A stretch of 64,000 nt of DNA from Rheinheimera maricola (lineage in GTDB: Bacteria; Pseudomonadota; Gammaproteobacteria; Enterobacterales; Alteromonadaceae), in NCBI RefSeq assembly GCF_016918075.2, contig NZ_JAERPS020000003.1:62001-126000 (forward strand), given 5' to 3'. How positions within the stretch are numbered: the first letter of the stretch is position 1; every line of letters begins with the position of its first letter. The translations under genes were made by a program, and so were the position numbers. Below are positions 50,356 through 60,394 of this stretch, one piece after another. Under the pieces are notes generated by a model. That model saw nothing but the letters and a program-made list of their open reading frames with translations, searched no databases and was not told the DNA's origin.

Positions 50356-50898
50356 TTACTTCTTATTTGGGGCCAGCATCATGATCATCTGACGACCTTC
50401 CACCCGTGAAGGGAAAGATTCGCAGATTGCAATGTCAGATAAATCGTCTTTAATCCGATTTAACATCTCAATGCCGATCTCTGTGTGCGCCATTTCACGA
50501 CCGCGATAGCGCAGCGTTACTTTAGCTTTGTCACCCTCTTCAATGAAGCGACGCAGGTTGCGTAGTTTTACCTGGTAATCGCCTTCATCAGTTCCAGGCC
50601 GGAATTTTATTTCCTTAATCTGGATCTGCTTTTGCTTCTTCTTCTGCTCTTTAAGAGCTTTACTCTTTTCGAACAGGAACTTACCGTAGTCCATCAACTT
50701 ACATACTGGCGGTTCGGCTGTCGGGCTAATTTCTACTAAATCGGCGCCGCCTTCTTCTGCCAAACGAATGGCTTCAGCAATACTTACTACACCCAGTTGC
50801 TCACCTTCAACACCAATTAACCGTACCTCTGGCAGGTTAATTTCTTCATTGATCCTGTTAGGACGGTTTGCAGGTAATGTCTTCTTTCCTACTTTAAT
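50356..50898 (-). CDS. infC: Translation initiation factor IF-3, AUU start codon
   Basis: From the ATT at 50896-50898 the frame codes for exactly 180 residues, the Escherichia coli IF-3 length. A perfect GGAGG (50907-50911) precedes it. The N-terminus reads (M)[19 protein letters not shown], as in other IF-3 proteins; the first ATG in frame (50763) would cut off the first 45 residues of the N-domain. The rare AUU start is the known basis of infC self-control, since IF-3 discriminates against it. '[20 protein letters not shown]' and '[18 protein letters not shown]' are further family blocks. It follows thrS by about 40 bp. Confidence 0.96.
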   Translation of the reverse strand: MKVGKKTLPANRPNRINEEINLPEVRLIGVEGEQLGVVSIAEAIRLAEEGGADLVEISPTAEPPVCKLMDYGKFLFEKSKALKEQKKKQKQIQIKEIKFRPGTDEGDYQVKLRNLRRFIEEGDKAKVTLRYRGREMAHTEIGIEMLNRIKDDLSDIAICESFPSRVEGRQMIMMLAPNKK

Positions 50899-50939
50899 AG
50901 TATGTTCCTCCGAAAATTATTCTTATCGCTTAACTTGGA

Positions 50940-52850
50940 TTACACCCGGGTTTTAATTTCTGTGGTTAGCTTTTCTACAAAAGCTGCTACAGACATCTTA
51001 CCCAAGTCTTCACCCTTGCGCGTTCTCAGTGCAATATCACCGGCTTCCATTTCTTTATCACCAACGACAACAAGGTAAGGAATGCGCTTAAGCGTGTGCT
51101 CGCGGATTTTAAAGCCTATCTTCTCATTTCTCAAGTCACTTATGACTCTAATACCGTGAGATTTGAAAGTTTTTACTAAATTCTGCACATATTCGGCCTG
51201 ATTATCGGTAATATTCATTACAACCACCTGAGTTGGTGCCAACCAGGCTGGAAATAATCCGGCATATTCTTCAATTAAAATACCGATAAAACGCTCAATT
51301 GAACCTAAAATAGCCCGGTGGATCATAACCGGCGTTTGCTTTTCACCGCTTTCAGCGACAAAAGTAGCACCTAACCGCCCCGGTAAGGCAAAGTCTAACT
51401 GCACGGTACCGCACTGCCAGGCACGACCTAAACAATCATGCAGGGTGAATTCAATTTTCGGGCCGTAAAAGGCGCCTTCACCTGGCTGTAAATCATAGGC
51501 GATATCGTTGGCTTTTAATGCTTCGGTTAAGCCCTGCTCTGCGCGGTCCCACATCTCATCGGTACCGATACGCTGCGCTGGTCGCGTTGACAGTTTAACC
51601 GCGACGTTTTTAAAACCAAAGGTGCTGTAGGTATCAAATACCATCTGGATACATTTGGTCACTTCAGCCTGCACCTGATCTTCGGTACAGAAAATATGTG
51701 CATCGTCCTGAGTAAAGCCGCGTACGCGCATTAAACCGTGCAAACCGCCTGATGGCTCGTTACGGTGGCAGCAACCAAACTCAGCCATACGTAGCGGTAA
51801 ATCGCGGTATGATTTTAAACCCTGGTTAAATATCTGCACATGGCCCGGGCAGTTCATTGGCTTAATGGCATATTCGCGGTGCTCAGACTGGGTAGTAAAC
51901 ATGTTGTCGGCGTACTTTTCCCAGTGGCCGGATTTTTCCCACAGTACGCGGTCCATCATTAACGGACCTTTTACTTCATCGTAGTCGTACTCGCCCAGCT
52001 TTTCACGCACAAAGCTTTCCAGCTCTCGGAAGATGGTCCAGCCATCATTGTGCCAGAACACCATACCTGGGGCTTCTTCCTGCCAGTGAAATAAGCCCAG
52101 CGCCTTACCAATTTTACGGTGATCGCGCTTTTCCGCTTCTTCTAACTGCAGCAAATAAGCCGCTAACTGCTTTTTATCAGCCCAGGCAGTGCCGTATACA
52201 CGCTGCAACATTTTGTTTTTTGAGTCGCCGCGCCAATAGGCGCCGGCCACTTTCATAATTTTAAAGTGCTGGCAAAAACGCATATTCGGCACATGCGGGC
52301 CACGGCACATATCAACGTATTCTTCGTGATGGTACAAACCCGGCTGGTCATCTTTGCTAACGTTTTGCTCAAGAATTTCCAGCTTGTAGCTCTCGCCACG
52401 AGCTTTAAAGGTATCAACAGCTTCTTGCCAGCTCACCTTTTTCTTAATTACGTCGTATTCGGTTTTCGCCAGCTCCAGCATGCGCTGCTCAAGCTTAGCT
52501 AAATCGTCGCTGCTAATCGGCTGATCTAAATCAACGTCATAGTAAAAGCCGTTATCAATTACCGGACCTATGGCCATTTTCACATTGGGCCACAGCTGTT
52601 TAATGGCATGGCCTAATAAGTGCGCGCAGGAGTGGCGGATAATGTCCAGGCCGTCCTGATCTTTGCTGGTAATAATGCTTAAGGTTGAGTCTGTCGTGAT
52701 AGGGTCACAGGCATCAACTAACTGGCCATTCACCTTACCGGCGATGGTGGCTTTGGCTAAGCCCGGGCCGATGTCTTTGGCAACATCCATAACTGAAACA
52801 GCATGATCAAAAGCGCGCTGGCTGCCATCTGGCAGAGTAATAACTGGCAT
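50940..52850 (-). CDS. thrS: Threonine-tRNA ligase
   Basis: A 636-residue class II synthetase. The TGS domain ('[20 protein letters not shown]') leads, then the editing domain with '[16 protein letters not shown]' (HxxxH), then the catalytic core ('[10 protein letters not shown]', '[20 protein letters not shown]', motif 2) and the anticodon-binding C-terminus ('[15 protein letters not shown]'). It charges tRNA-Thr and deacylates Ser-tRNA-Thr. The leader carries two tRNA-Thr anticodon-arm look-alikes (52870-52890 and 52939-52959), so it is probably autoregulated at translation as in Escherichia coli. Confidence 0.98.
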   Translation of the reverse strand: MPVITLPDGSQRAFDHAVSVMDVAKDIGPGLAKATIAGKVNGQLVDACDPITTDSTLSIITSKDQDGLDIIRHSCAHLLGHAIKQLWPNVKMAIGPVIDNGFYYDVDLDQPISSDDLAKLEQRMLELAKTEYDVIKKKVSWQEAVDTFKARGESYKLEILEQNVSKDDQPGLYHHEEYVDMCRGPHVPNMRFCQHFKIMKVAGAYWRGDSKNKMLQRVYGTAWADKKQLAAYLLQLEEAEKRDHRKIGKALGLFHWQEEAPGMVFWHNDGWTIFRELESFVREKLGEYDYDEVKGPLMMDRVLWEKSGHWEKYADNMFTTQSEHREYAIKPMNCPGHVQIFNQGLKSYRDLPLRMAEFGCCHRNEPSGGLHGLMRVRGFTQDDAHIFCTEDQVQAEVTKCIQMVFDTYSTFGFKNVAVKLSTRPAQRIGTDEMWDRAEQGLTEALKANDIAYDLQPGEGAFYGPKIEFTLHDCLGRAWQCGTVQLDFALPGRLGATFVAESGEKQTPVMIHRAILGSIERFIGILIEEYAGLFPAWLAPTQVVVMNITDNQAEYVQNLVKTFKSHGIRVISDLRNEKIGFKIREHTLKRIPYLVVVGDKEMEAGDIALRTRKGEDLGKMSVAAFVEKLTTEIKTRV

Positions 52851-52869
52851 GATAAATCCTTATACAGTG

Positions 52870-52890
52870 GTGGCCCATACCAAGGGTCAC
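52870..52890 (-). promoter_or_regulatory. thrS: thrS leader hairpin mimicking tRNA-Thr(GGU) anticodon arm
   Basis: On the mRNA a 7-bp stem GTGACCC/GGGCCAC (one A-C mismatch) closes a 7-base loop TTGGTAT. GGU sits at anticodon positions 34-36, after the U33 equivalent. It lies 20-40 bases before the start codon, like domain 2 of the Escherichia coli thrS operator. Confidence 0.7.
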
Positions 52891-52938
52891 ATGTTTATAT
52901 TCAAAGGGGTTGGAATCTTACTCTGACACCGTCAGTTA

Positions 52939-52959
52939 ATGACTTACACGAAAAGTCAT
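52939..52959 (-). promoter_or_regulatory. thrS: thrS leader hairpin mimicking tRNA-Thr(CGU) anticodon arm
   Basis: On the mRNA a perfect 7-bp stem ATGACTT/AAGTCAT closes a 7-base loop TTCGTGT with CGU at positions 34-36. It lies about 89-109 bases before the start codon, similar in place to the upstream stem of the Escherichia coli thrS operator, which also imitates the anticodon arm. Confidence 0.7.
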
Positions 52960-53050
52960 AAGAGGGTGCCAGCAGTAAGCTGAATAATTCGGCGGCTATA
53001 GTAACAGGTGTTATCCGTCGCTAAAAGCCATAATTGCAGGCTGAAAACGA

Positions 53051-54295
53051 CTAACTACCACCAAACAGGCGGAATTTTTCCTGGACCTGAAACTGCTGCT
53101 GATTGTAAAAGCTAAAGTAGTTTTCGTCGACATCATCCGGCAACATTTTCATCGAGTAGGCCTGTTCTATACGTCGCACCAGTTCCACAGCTCTGGCTGC
53201 ATCGCCCTCGCCACGGATGATGGCCGCACGGATTGGCTCAGCCAGATTTAGGCCAGTCACAAACTCTGCCGGTAAAACACCAAACATGACATCGACGCCA
53301 GAAATCAGTGCCGTTAAGAAATATTGGTTTTGCTGTGTTTCATCTAATTGCCAACTCTCGGCCAACTGCTGCGTAGTGTAGGCACGGGTTAAAATTAAGC
53401 TGGCCGCAGCCGGCGAACAGTTATTCAGCACCGCGAACATTAGCAGCCACTTCTTAACGACATCTAATCCCAGTCGGACGATAAGTTCTTTTACCGAGCT
53501 AACCTCACGGGTTTTGCGGTACAGCGGGCTATTGGCAATACGCAACATACCAATAACCAATGTCGGTTCGTCATTTAACTGTGCAGAAAGCTTTGCAATA
53601 TCCGGCTCTGCCTGAAACAAGCTGTCTATCAGATGTGCCAGCTTCAGCGTCGCCACCGGGACTTTTTTGCCGATCACTAACTCGGGCCGCGCCAAAAAAT
53701 AGCCTTGAAACAGGTCAAAGCCCATCATTTTATACTGTTGGTACTGCTCGGTGGTTTCAACCCGCTCCGCCAGCCAGGTCAGGTCAAATTTCGCCAGCCG
53801 CTTTCTTTGCTTAAACACCGCGGCGACAGAGCTGTTTAAAATGTCTACTTTGATAATATCTGCCAGTGCTATTAACGGCTCCCAGGCTGGCGTAAATTCA
53901 AAATCATCTAGTGCAAAACGAAAGCCACGACGTTTTAACTCAGCAACACTAGCAACCAATTCCTCTGTTGGCGTAATCCGCTCAACTAACTCAATCACCA
54001 CCTTGTCCGGCTCTAGTGGTAGAAAACTGCCTGAAAGCAGAAAATCAGCACAGACATTAATAAATACCGGCGCATTGTACTGAGCAATTTGTGCCGACAC
54101 ACCACTGCACAAATTGTAGACAATTTCCGTTGTTGCCAGGTTATCCCCCAGCTCAAGTGCGGTAACACCGCAATCACTGCGGTACAGTAGCTCTACTGCC
54201 ACGCGATTATCATTTTGATCAAAAATAGGCTGAGCAGCGAAAAGGCTTTGCACATCCTGTAATGTCCCGGTGGTACTTGAGTCCGGTTGCACCAT
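53051..54295 (-). CDS. EAL-HDOD signalling protein (YuxH-like)
   Basis: A 414-residue protein; ATG 54295 has GGAGAAG upstream and is preferred to earlier in-frame ATGs. The first 210 residues are an EAL domain: 'AAQPIFDQNDNRVAVELLYR' has ELL in place of EAL, and 'GFRFALDDFEFTPAWEPLI' is a changed DDFG motif, so c-di-GMP hydrolysis is doubtful. The second half is a HDOD domain ('AQLNDEPTLVIGMLRIANSP', 'SVKELIVRLGLDVVKKWLLM'). Such proteins act as c-di-GMP receptors or scaffolds. It is cotranscribed with the thioredoxin-like and chemoreceptor genes. Confidence 0.9.
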   Translation of the reverse strand: MVQPDSSTTGTLQDVQSLFAAQPIFDQNDNRVAVELLYRSDCGVTALELGDNLATTEIVYNLCSGVSAQIAQYNAPVFINVCADFLLSGSFLPLEPDKVVIELVERITPTEELVASVAELKRRGFRFALDDFEFTPAWEPLIALADIIKVDILNSSVAAVFKQRKRLAKFDLTWLAERVETTEQYQQYKMMGFDLFQGYFLARPELVIGKKVPVATLKLAHLIDSLFQAEPDIAKLSAQLNDEPTLVIGMLRIANSPLYRKTREVSSVKELIVRLGLDVVKKWLLMFAVLNNCSPAAASLILTRAYTTQQLAESWQLDETQQNQYFLTALISGVDVMFGVLPAEFVTGLNLAEPIRAAIIRGEGDAARAVELVRRIEQAYSMKMLPDDVDENYFSFYNQQQFQVQEKFRLFGGS

Positions 54296-54309
54296 GTACT
54301 TCTCCAGCA

Positions 54310-54822
54310 TCAGGATAATATACAACGACAAGTGTTAACATTACCGTTAAGCCACAGCCCAGGCAATATCAATTTCTTCTTAAGTATAGGCGCAATCAAA
54401 CTATCTTCCACTGCACAATGAGCGCCACTGGCATAAGGCCCGGCGTAAATCAGTCTGCCAGCAGAAAATATTAATACCGCAGGAGTTGCTGGTAGTACAA
54501 AGCCTGCATCATTTAACTTTTCTATATTAATAAAATACTGGCTGTTTGTCGGCAGGACTAAATCCTCAGTCAACTGTGTTATATGTGCTTTGGCCCACCT
54601 GTTGCACACGCAGTGCTTCTCAAACACATGCACTAGTTGAAAGCCACTCTGTGGCTGCACACCTAACGCTTCGATCTCTAGCGTTGAACTACCCCAATCA
54701 AGATTGGGAGCAAAGGTACCGACTTGACGATTACCTAAATAAAACAGCAATATTGATGATAGTACTATCCAGCAAAAAAAAATAACCACAGCCAGTGGCA
54801 GCCTGACAGCTTTGTTACTCAA
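54310..54822 (-). CDS. Membrane-anchored thioredoxin-like protein (DUF6436-type)
   Basis: A 170-residue protein with one N-terminal transmembrane segment (about residues 8-29). The rest has a thioredoxin-like alternation: '[20 protein letters not shown]' with a CxC pair, and '[20 protein letters not shown]' with the cis-Pro block. Another CxC lies near the C-terminus (NTCRCIL). It looks like the DUF6436 family and should face the periplasm. It overlaps the chemoreceptor stop by 4 bp (ATGA), so the three genes 53051-56312 form one operon. Confidence 0.75.
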   Translation of the reverse strand: MSNKAVRLPLAVVIFFCWIVLSSILLFYLGNRQVGTFAPNLDWGSSTLEIEALGVQPQSGFQLVHVFEKHCVCNRWAKAHITQLTEDLVLPTNSQYFINIEKLNDAGFVLPATPAVLIFSAGRLIYAGPYASGAHCAVEDSLIAPILKKKLILPGLWLNGNVNTCRCILS

Positions 54823-56312
54823 ACAACAAACCTGTCTGACTCAATCGCCAACACCTGGGTGATCTGCTCTACCCGCTCAGCACTTTGCCTCACCCTTTGA
54901 CCTTGCTCATTTTGTGCTGAGGTCATACTGCTTATTTGCTGAGCACCCTGCGCGACCTCGGCACTGGCTGTGCTTTGCTGCCTTAATGCGTCAGACATGA
55001 TATCCGCGGACTTAGCTACCTGCTTGGCATGATGCAGAATTTGTTCCAGCCTCTGCCCGCTTTGTTCTGAATGCAGCCGGGTGTCATCTAACTGCTCGAC
55101 GCTGCGCTGCACAACGCTAACAGACTCATTGCTATTGGTGACCAGCTGTTCAATCATGGCTTTAATTTCGTCGGTTGAGCCTCGGGTTCTTGATGCCAGA
55201 GTTCGCACCTCATCTGCTACCACTGCAAAGCCTCTACCTTGCTCTCCGGCACGAGCTGCTTCAATAGCGGCATTGAGTGCCAGTAAATTGGTTTGTTCAG
55301 CAATAGATTCAATAACATCTAATACTTTGCGGATATCCGCCGTAGCCCTAGCCACATCATTAACTTTATCACCGGTTTTACCAAGCTGACTCGACAATGC
55401 TGAAACCGATTTAATTGTTAACGCTACCGAATACTGCCCTTCAGTAGCCGCTTGTTCGGCCAATTTAGCCGCTTCCAGCACCTGCACAGACAAATGCGTT
55501 ACTTCGCGTATACTTAGTGACATCTGCTCTGTCGCAGCGGCAATTCTATCTACCTCGGCCAGTTTTTTAACCATACTTTCTGACAAGTGATTGCCATCTT
55601 GCAGCAACTGCTCAGCATCTTGTTTTAGTTTCTCGCTGGCACTATCGATAGTTCGTATAGTGTTTTGCAGAGTATGCAGCACAGAATTAAAGCTATTAAT
55701 CACCCGAGATTTAATATCATCACAGCGATGGGTTAACACAATTTTGTTATCTTTACTCAACAACGCTTCGGTGGCATCAAACAATGCCTGCCCCACTTGC
55801 GCTTCACGCAAACTCTGCCTGGAAATAATCACCAACACCACAGACTCAACCACCACAAACAAAGCATGTAACAGAATAATACCTAACGACAGGCTTTCAA
55901 CTGGTACCAAATACACACCGACATCTTGCATTTGCAAATACATGAACAATAAATGATGAATGGCGATGGTAAGCGCCGCAGTAATAATCACCAGATAGTC
56001 ACGAAAGGCAACAAGTACTGCCAGTAAAACAAAGATAGCAAAGTGCATTTCCAGCATGCCGCCAGTTGCATGAATGAGTAGTGCTGAGAAAAACATAAAG
56101 CTCACACCATAGCTGATGCGACTAAGACCATGATCACCGAGCATATTATAAAATAGTGGCGGGATCAGAACGGTTGGCAAGCCGACAGCAAAAGCAGCCA
56201 ACCAGCTATTATGTATCCAGGCTAAACCAAGCGATACAATGAAAAGCAATATATTAATCGCCAGCATAATCTGGTAGGCGGAACGCCTAAATGGAGCTGT
56301 GGGTGCTGTCAT
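54819..56312 (-). CDS. Methyl-accepting chemotaxis protein with polytopic N-terminus
   Basis: A 497-residue chemoreceptor; ATG 56312 is preferred to 56351, since an AAGGTAG precedes it. The first 190 residues hold five or six membrane segments and no large periplasmic domain. The signalling domain shows '[19 protein letters not shown]', the highly conserved hairpin tip, flanked by long coiled coils ('[18 protein letters not shown]', '[20 protein letters not shown]'). It probably senses an intramembrane or redox signal and talks to CheA/CheW. Confidence 0.92.
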   Translation of the reverse strand: MTAPTAPFRRSAYQIMLAINILLFIVSLGLAWIHNSWLAAFAVGLPTVLIPPLFYNMLGDHGLSRISYGVSFMFFSALLIHATGGMLEMHFAIFVLLAVLVAFRDYLVIITAALTIAIHHLLFMYLQMQDVGVYLVPVESLSLGIILLHALFVVVESVVLVIISRQSLREAQVGQALFDATEALLSKDNKIVLTHRCDDIKSRVINSFNSVLHTLQNTIRTIDSASEKLKQDAEQLLQDGNHLSESMVKKLAEVDRIAAATEQMSLSIREVTHLSVQVLEAAKLAEQAATEGQYSVALTIKSVSALSSQLGKTGDKVNDVARATADIRKVLDVIESIAEQTNLLALNAAIEAARAGEQGRGFAVVADEVRTLASRTRGSTDEIKAMIEQLVTNSNESVSVVQRSVEQLDDTRLHSEQSGQRLEQILHHAKQVAKSADIMSDALRQQSTASAEVAQGAQQISSMTSAQNEQGQRVRQSAERVEQITQVLAIESDRFVV

Positions 56313-56449
56313 AGAAACTACCTTGAAGGGAATATGGATAAGCCTTAACATCGGCTTTGCTCATTATACGTATTGGAAGCGTGCTCCCGATCAGTGAATT
56401 TTTTGCGTTATCAGCCATACTTCAATCTTAGTGTTAAAGGAGGCAACAC

Positions 56450-57310
56450 ATGTGGCAGGCAATTGCAGAACATATCAACAGTGAACTCGATATTGATTTT
56501 TATCTGGAGCAGAAACAACAGCTAAGCGGCGGTAGTATTAACCTTGCCTGGCACATTAGCGGCGCCGGTCAGCATTTTTTCGTTAAAATTAACCAGCGAG
56601 AGCAAGCTGAACAGTTTGATACGGAAGTGCTGAGTTTACAGGCATTGCAGCAAGCCCAAAGTATTACCGTGCCTAAAGTTATTTGTAATGGCCATTCACT
56701 GGATAAAGCCTTTTTAGTGCTGCAATATCTACCGTTTCAAGGTGAAACGGAGGCAGGTTGGCGCAATTTGGCCCAGCAACTGGCGTTGTTACACAAAAAA
56801 CACGATCAGGCGATGTACGGCTTTGACTGGGACAATATGCTTGGTGCCACTGTGCAGCCAAACAAATGGCAGAGCAATTGGAGCAGTTTTTTTTCCGAGC
56901 AACGTATTGGCTGGTTGCTGCAACTGTTGCTGGAACAAGGCTTTGGCTTTGGCAATATTGATCAGCTAGTAGAGCAATGCCGGCAACGGCTGCAGCATTA
57001 TCAACCCGCCCCCAGTTTACTGCATGGTGATTTATGGCGTGGTAATGTTGGTTTTGTTGGCGACAACCCGGCAGTATTCGACCCGGCCTGCTATTATGGC
57101 GACCGTGAAACAGACTTAGCGTATACCACCTTGTTTGGTCGTTTTCCTGAGCCTTTCTATCAGGTTTATCAAGAGCTTTATCCACTGGATAAGGCATACA
57201 GTGACCGCAAAGATCTTTATAATCTGTACCACGTCCTTAACCATGCTTACTTGTTTCGTGGTGCTTATCTGGTGCAAGCACAGGAGTTAATCAAACAGCT
57301 GTTTCATTGA
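56450..57310 (+). CDS. Fructosamine kinase family protein
   Basis: A 286-residue protein with AAGGAGG ribosome site. 'QQLSGGSINLAWHISG' and 'HFFVKINQREQAEQFDTEV' (nucleotide Lys) open it; 'PSLLHGDLWRGNVGFVGDNP' is the Brenner-type HGDLWxGN catalytic loop and 'VFDPACYYGDRETDLAYT' the metal-binding block. It phosphorylates protein-bound fructosamines or ribulosamines, a deglycation repair step. It just overlaps the next frame but the true SDR start is 48 bp on. Confidence 0.94.
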   Translation: MWQAIAEHINSELDIDFYLEQKQQLSGGSINLAWHISGAGQHFFVKINQREQAEQFDTEVLSLQALQQAQSITVPKVICNGHSLDKAFLVLQYLPFQGETEAGWRNLAQQLALLHKKHDQAMYGFDWDNMLGATVQPNKWQSNWSSFFSEQRIGWLLQLLLEQGFGFGNIDQLVEQCRQRLQHYQPAPSLLHGDLWRGNVGFVGDNPAVFDPACYYGDRETDLAYTTLFGRFPEPFYQVYQELYPLDKAYSDRKDLYNLYHVLNHAYLFRGAYLVQAQELIKQLFH

Positions 57311-57357
57311 CCCTGGCTGGCAAACCGCCACACGAAACTGATTTTTGCGGAATAACT

Positions 57358-58122
57358 ATGCACGATATGCAACAACAACCGGTGGTCTTCATTACCGGCA
57401 GTGCCAAACGGCTGGGCCGTGCGATGATTCAGACGCTGCACAGCCAGGGCTATCGCGTTATAATTCATTGTAATCGCTCCCGCCCTGAAGCCGATGCGCT
57501 AGCAACAACACTGAATCAACAACGCCAACACAGCGCAGCCGTGCTGCACGCCAATTTACTGGACGAAACAGACATAGCGCAATTGGCAACAAGCGCCATC
57601 GCCTGCTTTAACCGCATTGACGCACTGGTAAACAATGCTTCCAGCTTTTATCCTACCCCGCTTGACTCTGCCAGCAACGCCCAATGGCTGGACTTATTTG
57701 GCTCTAACGTTAAAGCGCCGTATTTTCTATGCCAGGCCTTAGCCCCTGAGCTGCGTAAACGCAGTGGCGTTATTATTAATATGGTTGATATTCATGCCGA
57801 AAAACCGCTGTCTGGCCACAGCTTGTATTGCATGGCTAAGGCAGCATTGTTGATGATGACTAAGGCACTGGCGCAAGAGTTGGCACCGACAATACGGGTA
57901 AACGGCATCGCGCCCGGTGCTATTTTATGGCCACCTGAGCAATCTGTTAGCCTGCAGGAACAAGATAAGGCCGCTATACTTGCGCAAATACCACTGCAGC
58001 GGTTGGGCACGCCAGACGATATTGCCAACACCTTGCTGTTTTTGTTGCAATCGCCCTATGTTAGCGGCCAAATTATTACTGTCGATGGTGGCCGCAGTAT
58101 CGCTGGCACGGCCAAAGCCTGA
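57358..58122 (+). CDS. Pteridine reductase-like short-chain dehydrogenase (FolM type)
   Basis: A 254-residue SDR; the ATG at 57358 has GCGGA upstream and the longer frame to 57307 lies in the kinase stop. 'VVFITGSAKRLGRAMIQTLH' is the TGxxxRxG cofactor loop of the FolM/PTR1 group (NADPH-preferring); 'ALVNNASSFYPTPL' is the NNAS block and 'SLYCMAKAALLMMTKAL' the YxxxK catalytic pair. 'QIITVDGGRSI' ends it. It probably reduces dihydrofolate or dihydromonapterin. Confidence 0.9.
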   Translation: MHDMQQQPVVFITGSAKRLGRAMIQTLHSQGYRVIIHCNRSRPEADALATTLNQQRQHSAAVLHANLLDETDIAQLATSAIACFNRIDALVNNASSFYPTPLDSASNAQWLDLFGSNVKAPYFLCQALAPELRKRSGVIINMVDIHAEKPLSGHSLYCMAKAALLMMTKALAQELAPTIRVNGIAPGAILWPPEQSVSLQEQDKAAILAQIPLQRLGTPDDIANTLLFLLQSPYVSGQIITVDGGRSIAGTAKA

Positions 58123-58145
58123 CTAAAACAGTACCCGGAGGGGTT

Positions 58146-58346
58146 ATGAGCTTACTACATCAAACCATCCAATGTCCGTTTTGTGGCCATCCAATGCATT
58201 TAACGGTTGAGGTAACAGACGACGACCAGGAATACACAGAGGATTGCAGCAACTGCTGTAATCCTATCCATGTGCGGGTGCACAAAGACGAGCAGCATCA
58301 TAGCATTCAGTTGTTTGTTGATGCCGACGATGAGCAGTATTACTAA
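58146..58346 (+). CDS. CPXCG motif-containing cysteine-rich protein
   Basis: A 66-residue protein with GGAGG upstream. 'QCPFCGHPMHLTVEV' and 'EDCSNCCNPIHVRVH' provide two CxxC knuckles, so it should bind one zinc. It ends with an acidic tail (DADDEQYY). The small family is common in gammaproteobacteria with unknown function. Its stop overlaps the end of the converging ribE by 4 bp. Confidence 0.92.
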   Translation: MSLLHQTIQCPFCGHPMHLTVEVTDDDQEYTEDCSNCCNPIHVRVHKDEQHHSIQLFVDADDEQYY

Positions 58347-58972
58347 GTTTTATCCCGCGTAAAGCGTTCAGCCATAATGCGCTCTACCGTTTGCACTATG
58401 GTTTGCGTTTGCTGGTCCAGCTCGATATTAATCATGTCGCCAACCTGTTTTTGGCCAAGCGTAGTAATGGCCAGCGTTTCTGGAATTAAATACAAGCTAA
58501 AGCCATCAGCATAGGTTTCGCCTATCGTTAGACTGCAACCTTCTACGGCAATAAAGCCTTTGCTCAAAATATAACGCATATGCTCTGGCGCTAAAGTCAG
58601 ACGCATTGCACAGTTGTTGGCTGTTTTGTCCAGCGCGGTCAATGTCGCCGTAGTTTGAATATGGCCCGATACAATATGGCCGCCCAGTTCACTGCCAAAA
58701 CTAAGCGAGCGTTCAAAGTTAACCGCATCGCCGGGGCTTAAATTGCCCAGGTTGGTTTTACTAAGCGTTTCTGCGATAACATCAAAACATACCCAACCGG
58801 CGCTGCTGTCAAAATCGGTTACCGTTAAACACACGCCATTAATGGCTATGCTGGCACCACGGGACAAATTTTGCAGATATTGCGCGCCGGGTTGCAGCGT
58901 TAACTGCCGAAAACCCGCTTCGTCGCGAATTGCAGTTAACTGCGCTTTGGTTTGAACTATTCCGGTAAACAT
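58343..58972 (-). CDS. ribE: Riboflavin synthase, alpha chain
   Basis: A 209-residue protein of two related lumazine-binding barrels. 'MFTGIVQTKAQLTAIRDEAG' opens the first half and 'GGHIVSGHIQTTATLTALDK' the second; each half has its 'INGVCLTVT' or 'VEGCSLTIG' block. It converts two 6,7-dimethyl-8-ribityllumazine to riboflavin. It is divergent from norM, the same arrangement as in Escherichia coli. No FMN riboswitch fits the 60-bp gap. Confidence 0.97.
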   Translation of the reverse strand: MFTGIVQTKAQLTAIRDEAGFRQLTLQPGAQYLQNLSRGASIAINGVCLTVTDFDSSAGWVCFDVIAETLSKTNLGNLSPGDAVNFERSLSFGSELGGHIVSGHIQTTATLTALDKTANNCAMRLTLAPEHMRYILSKGFIAVEGCSLTIGETYADGFSLYLIPETLAITTLGQKQVGDMINIELDQQTQTIVQTVERIMAERFTRDKT

Positions 58973-59032
58973 AAGCCCCCAATTGTGCTACATTGCGCGC
59001 CAATACACGCTGCTGATTTCACAGACTTGCCT

Positions 59033-60391
59033 ATGTTACCTTTTTCCCGCTTCGAAGCCAGAACCATCCTGAAACTTTCCGGCCCCATAGTGCTGGCGCA
59101 GCTAACCCAAACCCTAATGTACTTTGTCGATACAGTTATGGCCGGCCGTTACAGCGCAGTAGATATGGCAGCCATTGCTGTTGCTTCCGGCTTATGGTTT
59201 CCGGTGGTAATGACTATGCAAGGCTTATTGCTGGCATTAACGCCGATAGTGGCGCAGTACTACGGCAGTAAGCAGGTAAAACCGGTTACGCACTTTACCT
59301 TGCAAACTATGTATCTGGCCATGGCGCTGGCGGCCATGCTATTTGTACTAATGCTGTATGTGCATGTACCGATAGACTTGTTAAAAATGGATGAAACCCT
59401 GCGGCAAAAATCACTGGATTATTTGTACTACGTTAGCTTTGGTTTATTCCCTGCCGCTGGCTATATGGTGCTGCGTAGCATGTTTGAAGGTATCGGCAAT
59501 ACTAAAGCCAGCATGTGGATAAGCTTCGTCGGTATTTTAGTGAATATTCCGGCTAACTATGTGTTTATTTACGGCAAGCTGGGTATGCCCGCGCTGGGCG
59601 GTGCCGGTTGTGGCATTGCTACCGCGCTGGTGTTTCTGGCGATGTTTATTGCCATGCTGATCTACGGCTGGTTTAGCCGCAGTACCGCGCGCTATCGCAC
59701 CCACCCCGACAGCTACCGGGTTCACTTTAAAGACATCTGGCAAATTATCTGTATCGGTACGCCGATTGCGTTTTCCATCTTTTTTGAAGTGACGTTATTT
59801 GCCTGCATTCCGCTGGCCATCGTGCATCTTGGCCCCATTATGGTGGCCGGCCATCAAATTGCGCAAAACTACAGCGGTATTGTGTTTATGCTGCCGCTAA
59901 GTTTGGGCATGGCCACCACTATCCGGGTGGGGCATTTAGTCGGACAGCAAAGCATACTGGAGCTGAAAAAAGCCGTATCTACTGCCATAGTGCTGGCGGT
60001 ATTAATGTCTTTTGCCATTGCCAGTTTTACTTATCTGCTGCGTGGCAGTATCGCATCGTTGTATTCACCCGATGCCTCTGTGGTGGCGCTGGCTGGCTCT
60101 TTGCTTATTCTAGCTTGTTTTTATCAGGTGTCAGACGCTATTCAGGTGGTGTCGGCCTGTGCGCTGCGCGGTATGAAAGTGACCAAACCGGTATTCTTTA
60201 TTACCTTTATTGCCTATTGGCCAATCGGTTTTGGTTTGGGTGTCGTATTAGGGTTAACTGACTGGCTGGCAGCGCCGATGGGGGCACACGGTTTCTGGAT
60301 TGGCATTATCGCTGGCCTGAGTGTGGCCGCCGTGCTACTGGCTATTATCTTAAAACGCACACTGCACAGGTTTGAACAAGAGGCAGCTTAG
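59033..60391 (+). CDS. norM: MATE family multidrug efflux pump (NorM-like)
   Basis: A 452-residue protein with twelve hydrophobic segments. ATG 59033 gives the normal MATE start 'MLPFSRFEARTILKLSGPIV'; the longer frame to 58952 overlaps ribE and has no ribosome site. 'AQLTQTLMYFVDTVMAGRYS' and 'PIVAQYYGSKQ' are MATE blocks of the first half; 'GHQIAQNYSGIVFMLPLSLG' and 'VGHLVGQQ' those of the second. It exports cationic drugs with Na+ or H+. It runs on into the DUF3080 gene (3 bp). Confidence 0.93.
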   Translation: MLPFSRFEARTILKLSGPIVLAQLTQTLMYFVDTVMAGRYSAVDMAAIAVASGLWFPVVMTMQGLLLALTPIVAQYYGSKQVKPVTHFTLQTMYLAMALAAMLFVLMLYVHVPIDLLKMDETLRQKSLDYLYYVSFGLFPAAGYMVLRSMFEGIGNTKASMWISFVGILVNIPANYVFIYGKLGMPALGGAGCGIATALVFLAMFIAMLIYGWFSRSTARYRTHPDSYRVHFKDIWQIICIGTPIAFSIFFEVTLFACIPLAIVHLGPIMVAGHQIAQNYSGIVFMLPLSLGMATTIRVGHLVGQQSILELKKAVSTAIVLAVLMSFAIASFTYLLRGSIASLYSPDASVVALAGSLLILACFYQVSDAIQVVSACALRGMKVTKPVFFITFIAYWPIGFGLGVVLGLTDWLAAPMGAHGFWIGIIAGLSVAAVLLAIILKRTLHRFEQEAA

Positions 60392-60394
60392 AAC

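Noticed and set aside
58973-59032. FMN riboswitch before ribE
   Set aside because: The gap to norM is only 60 bp and has none of the conserved stems.
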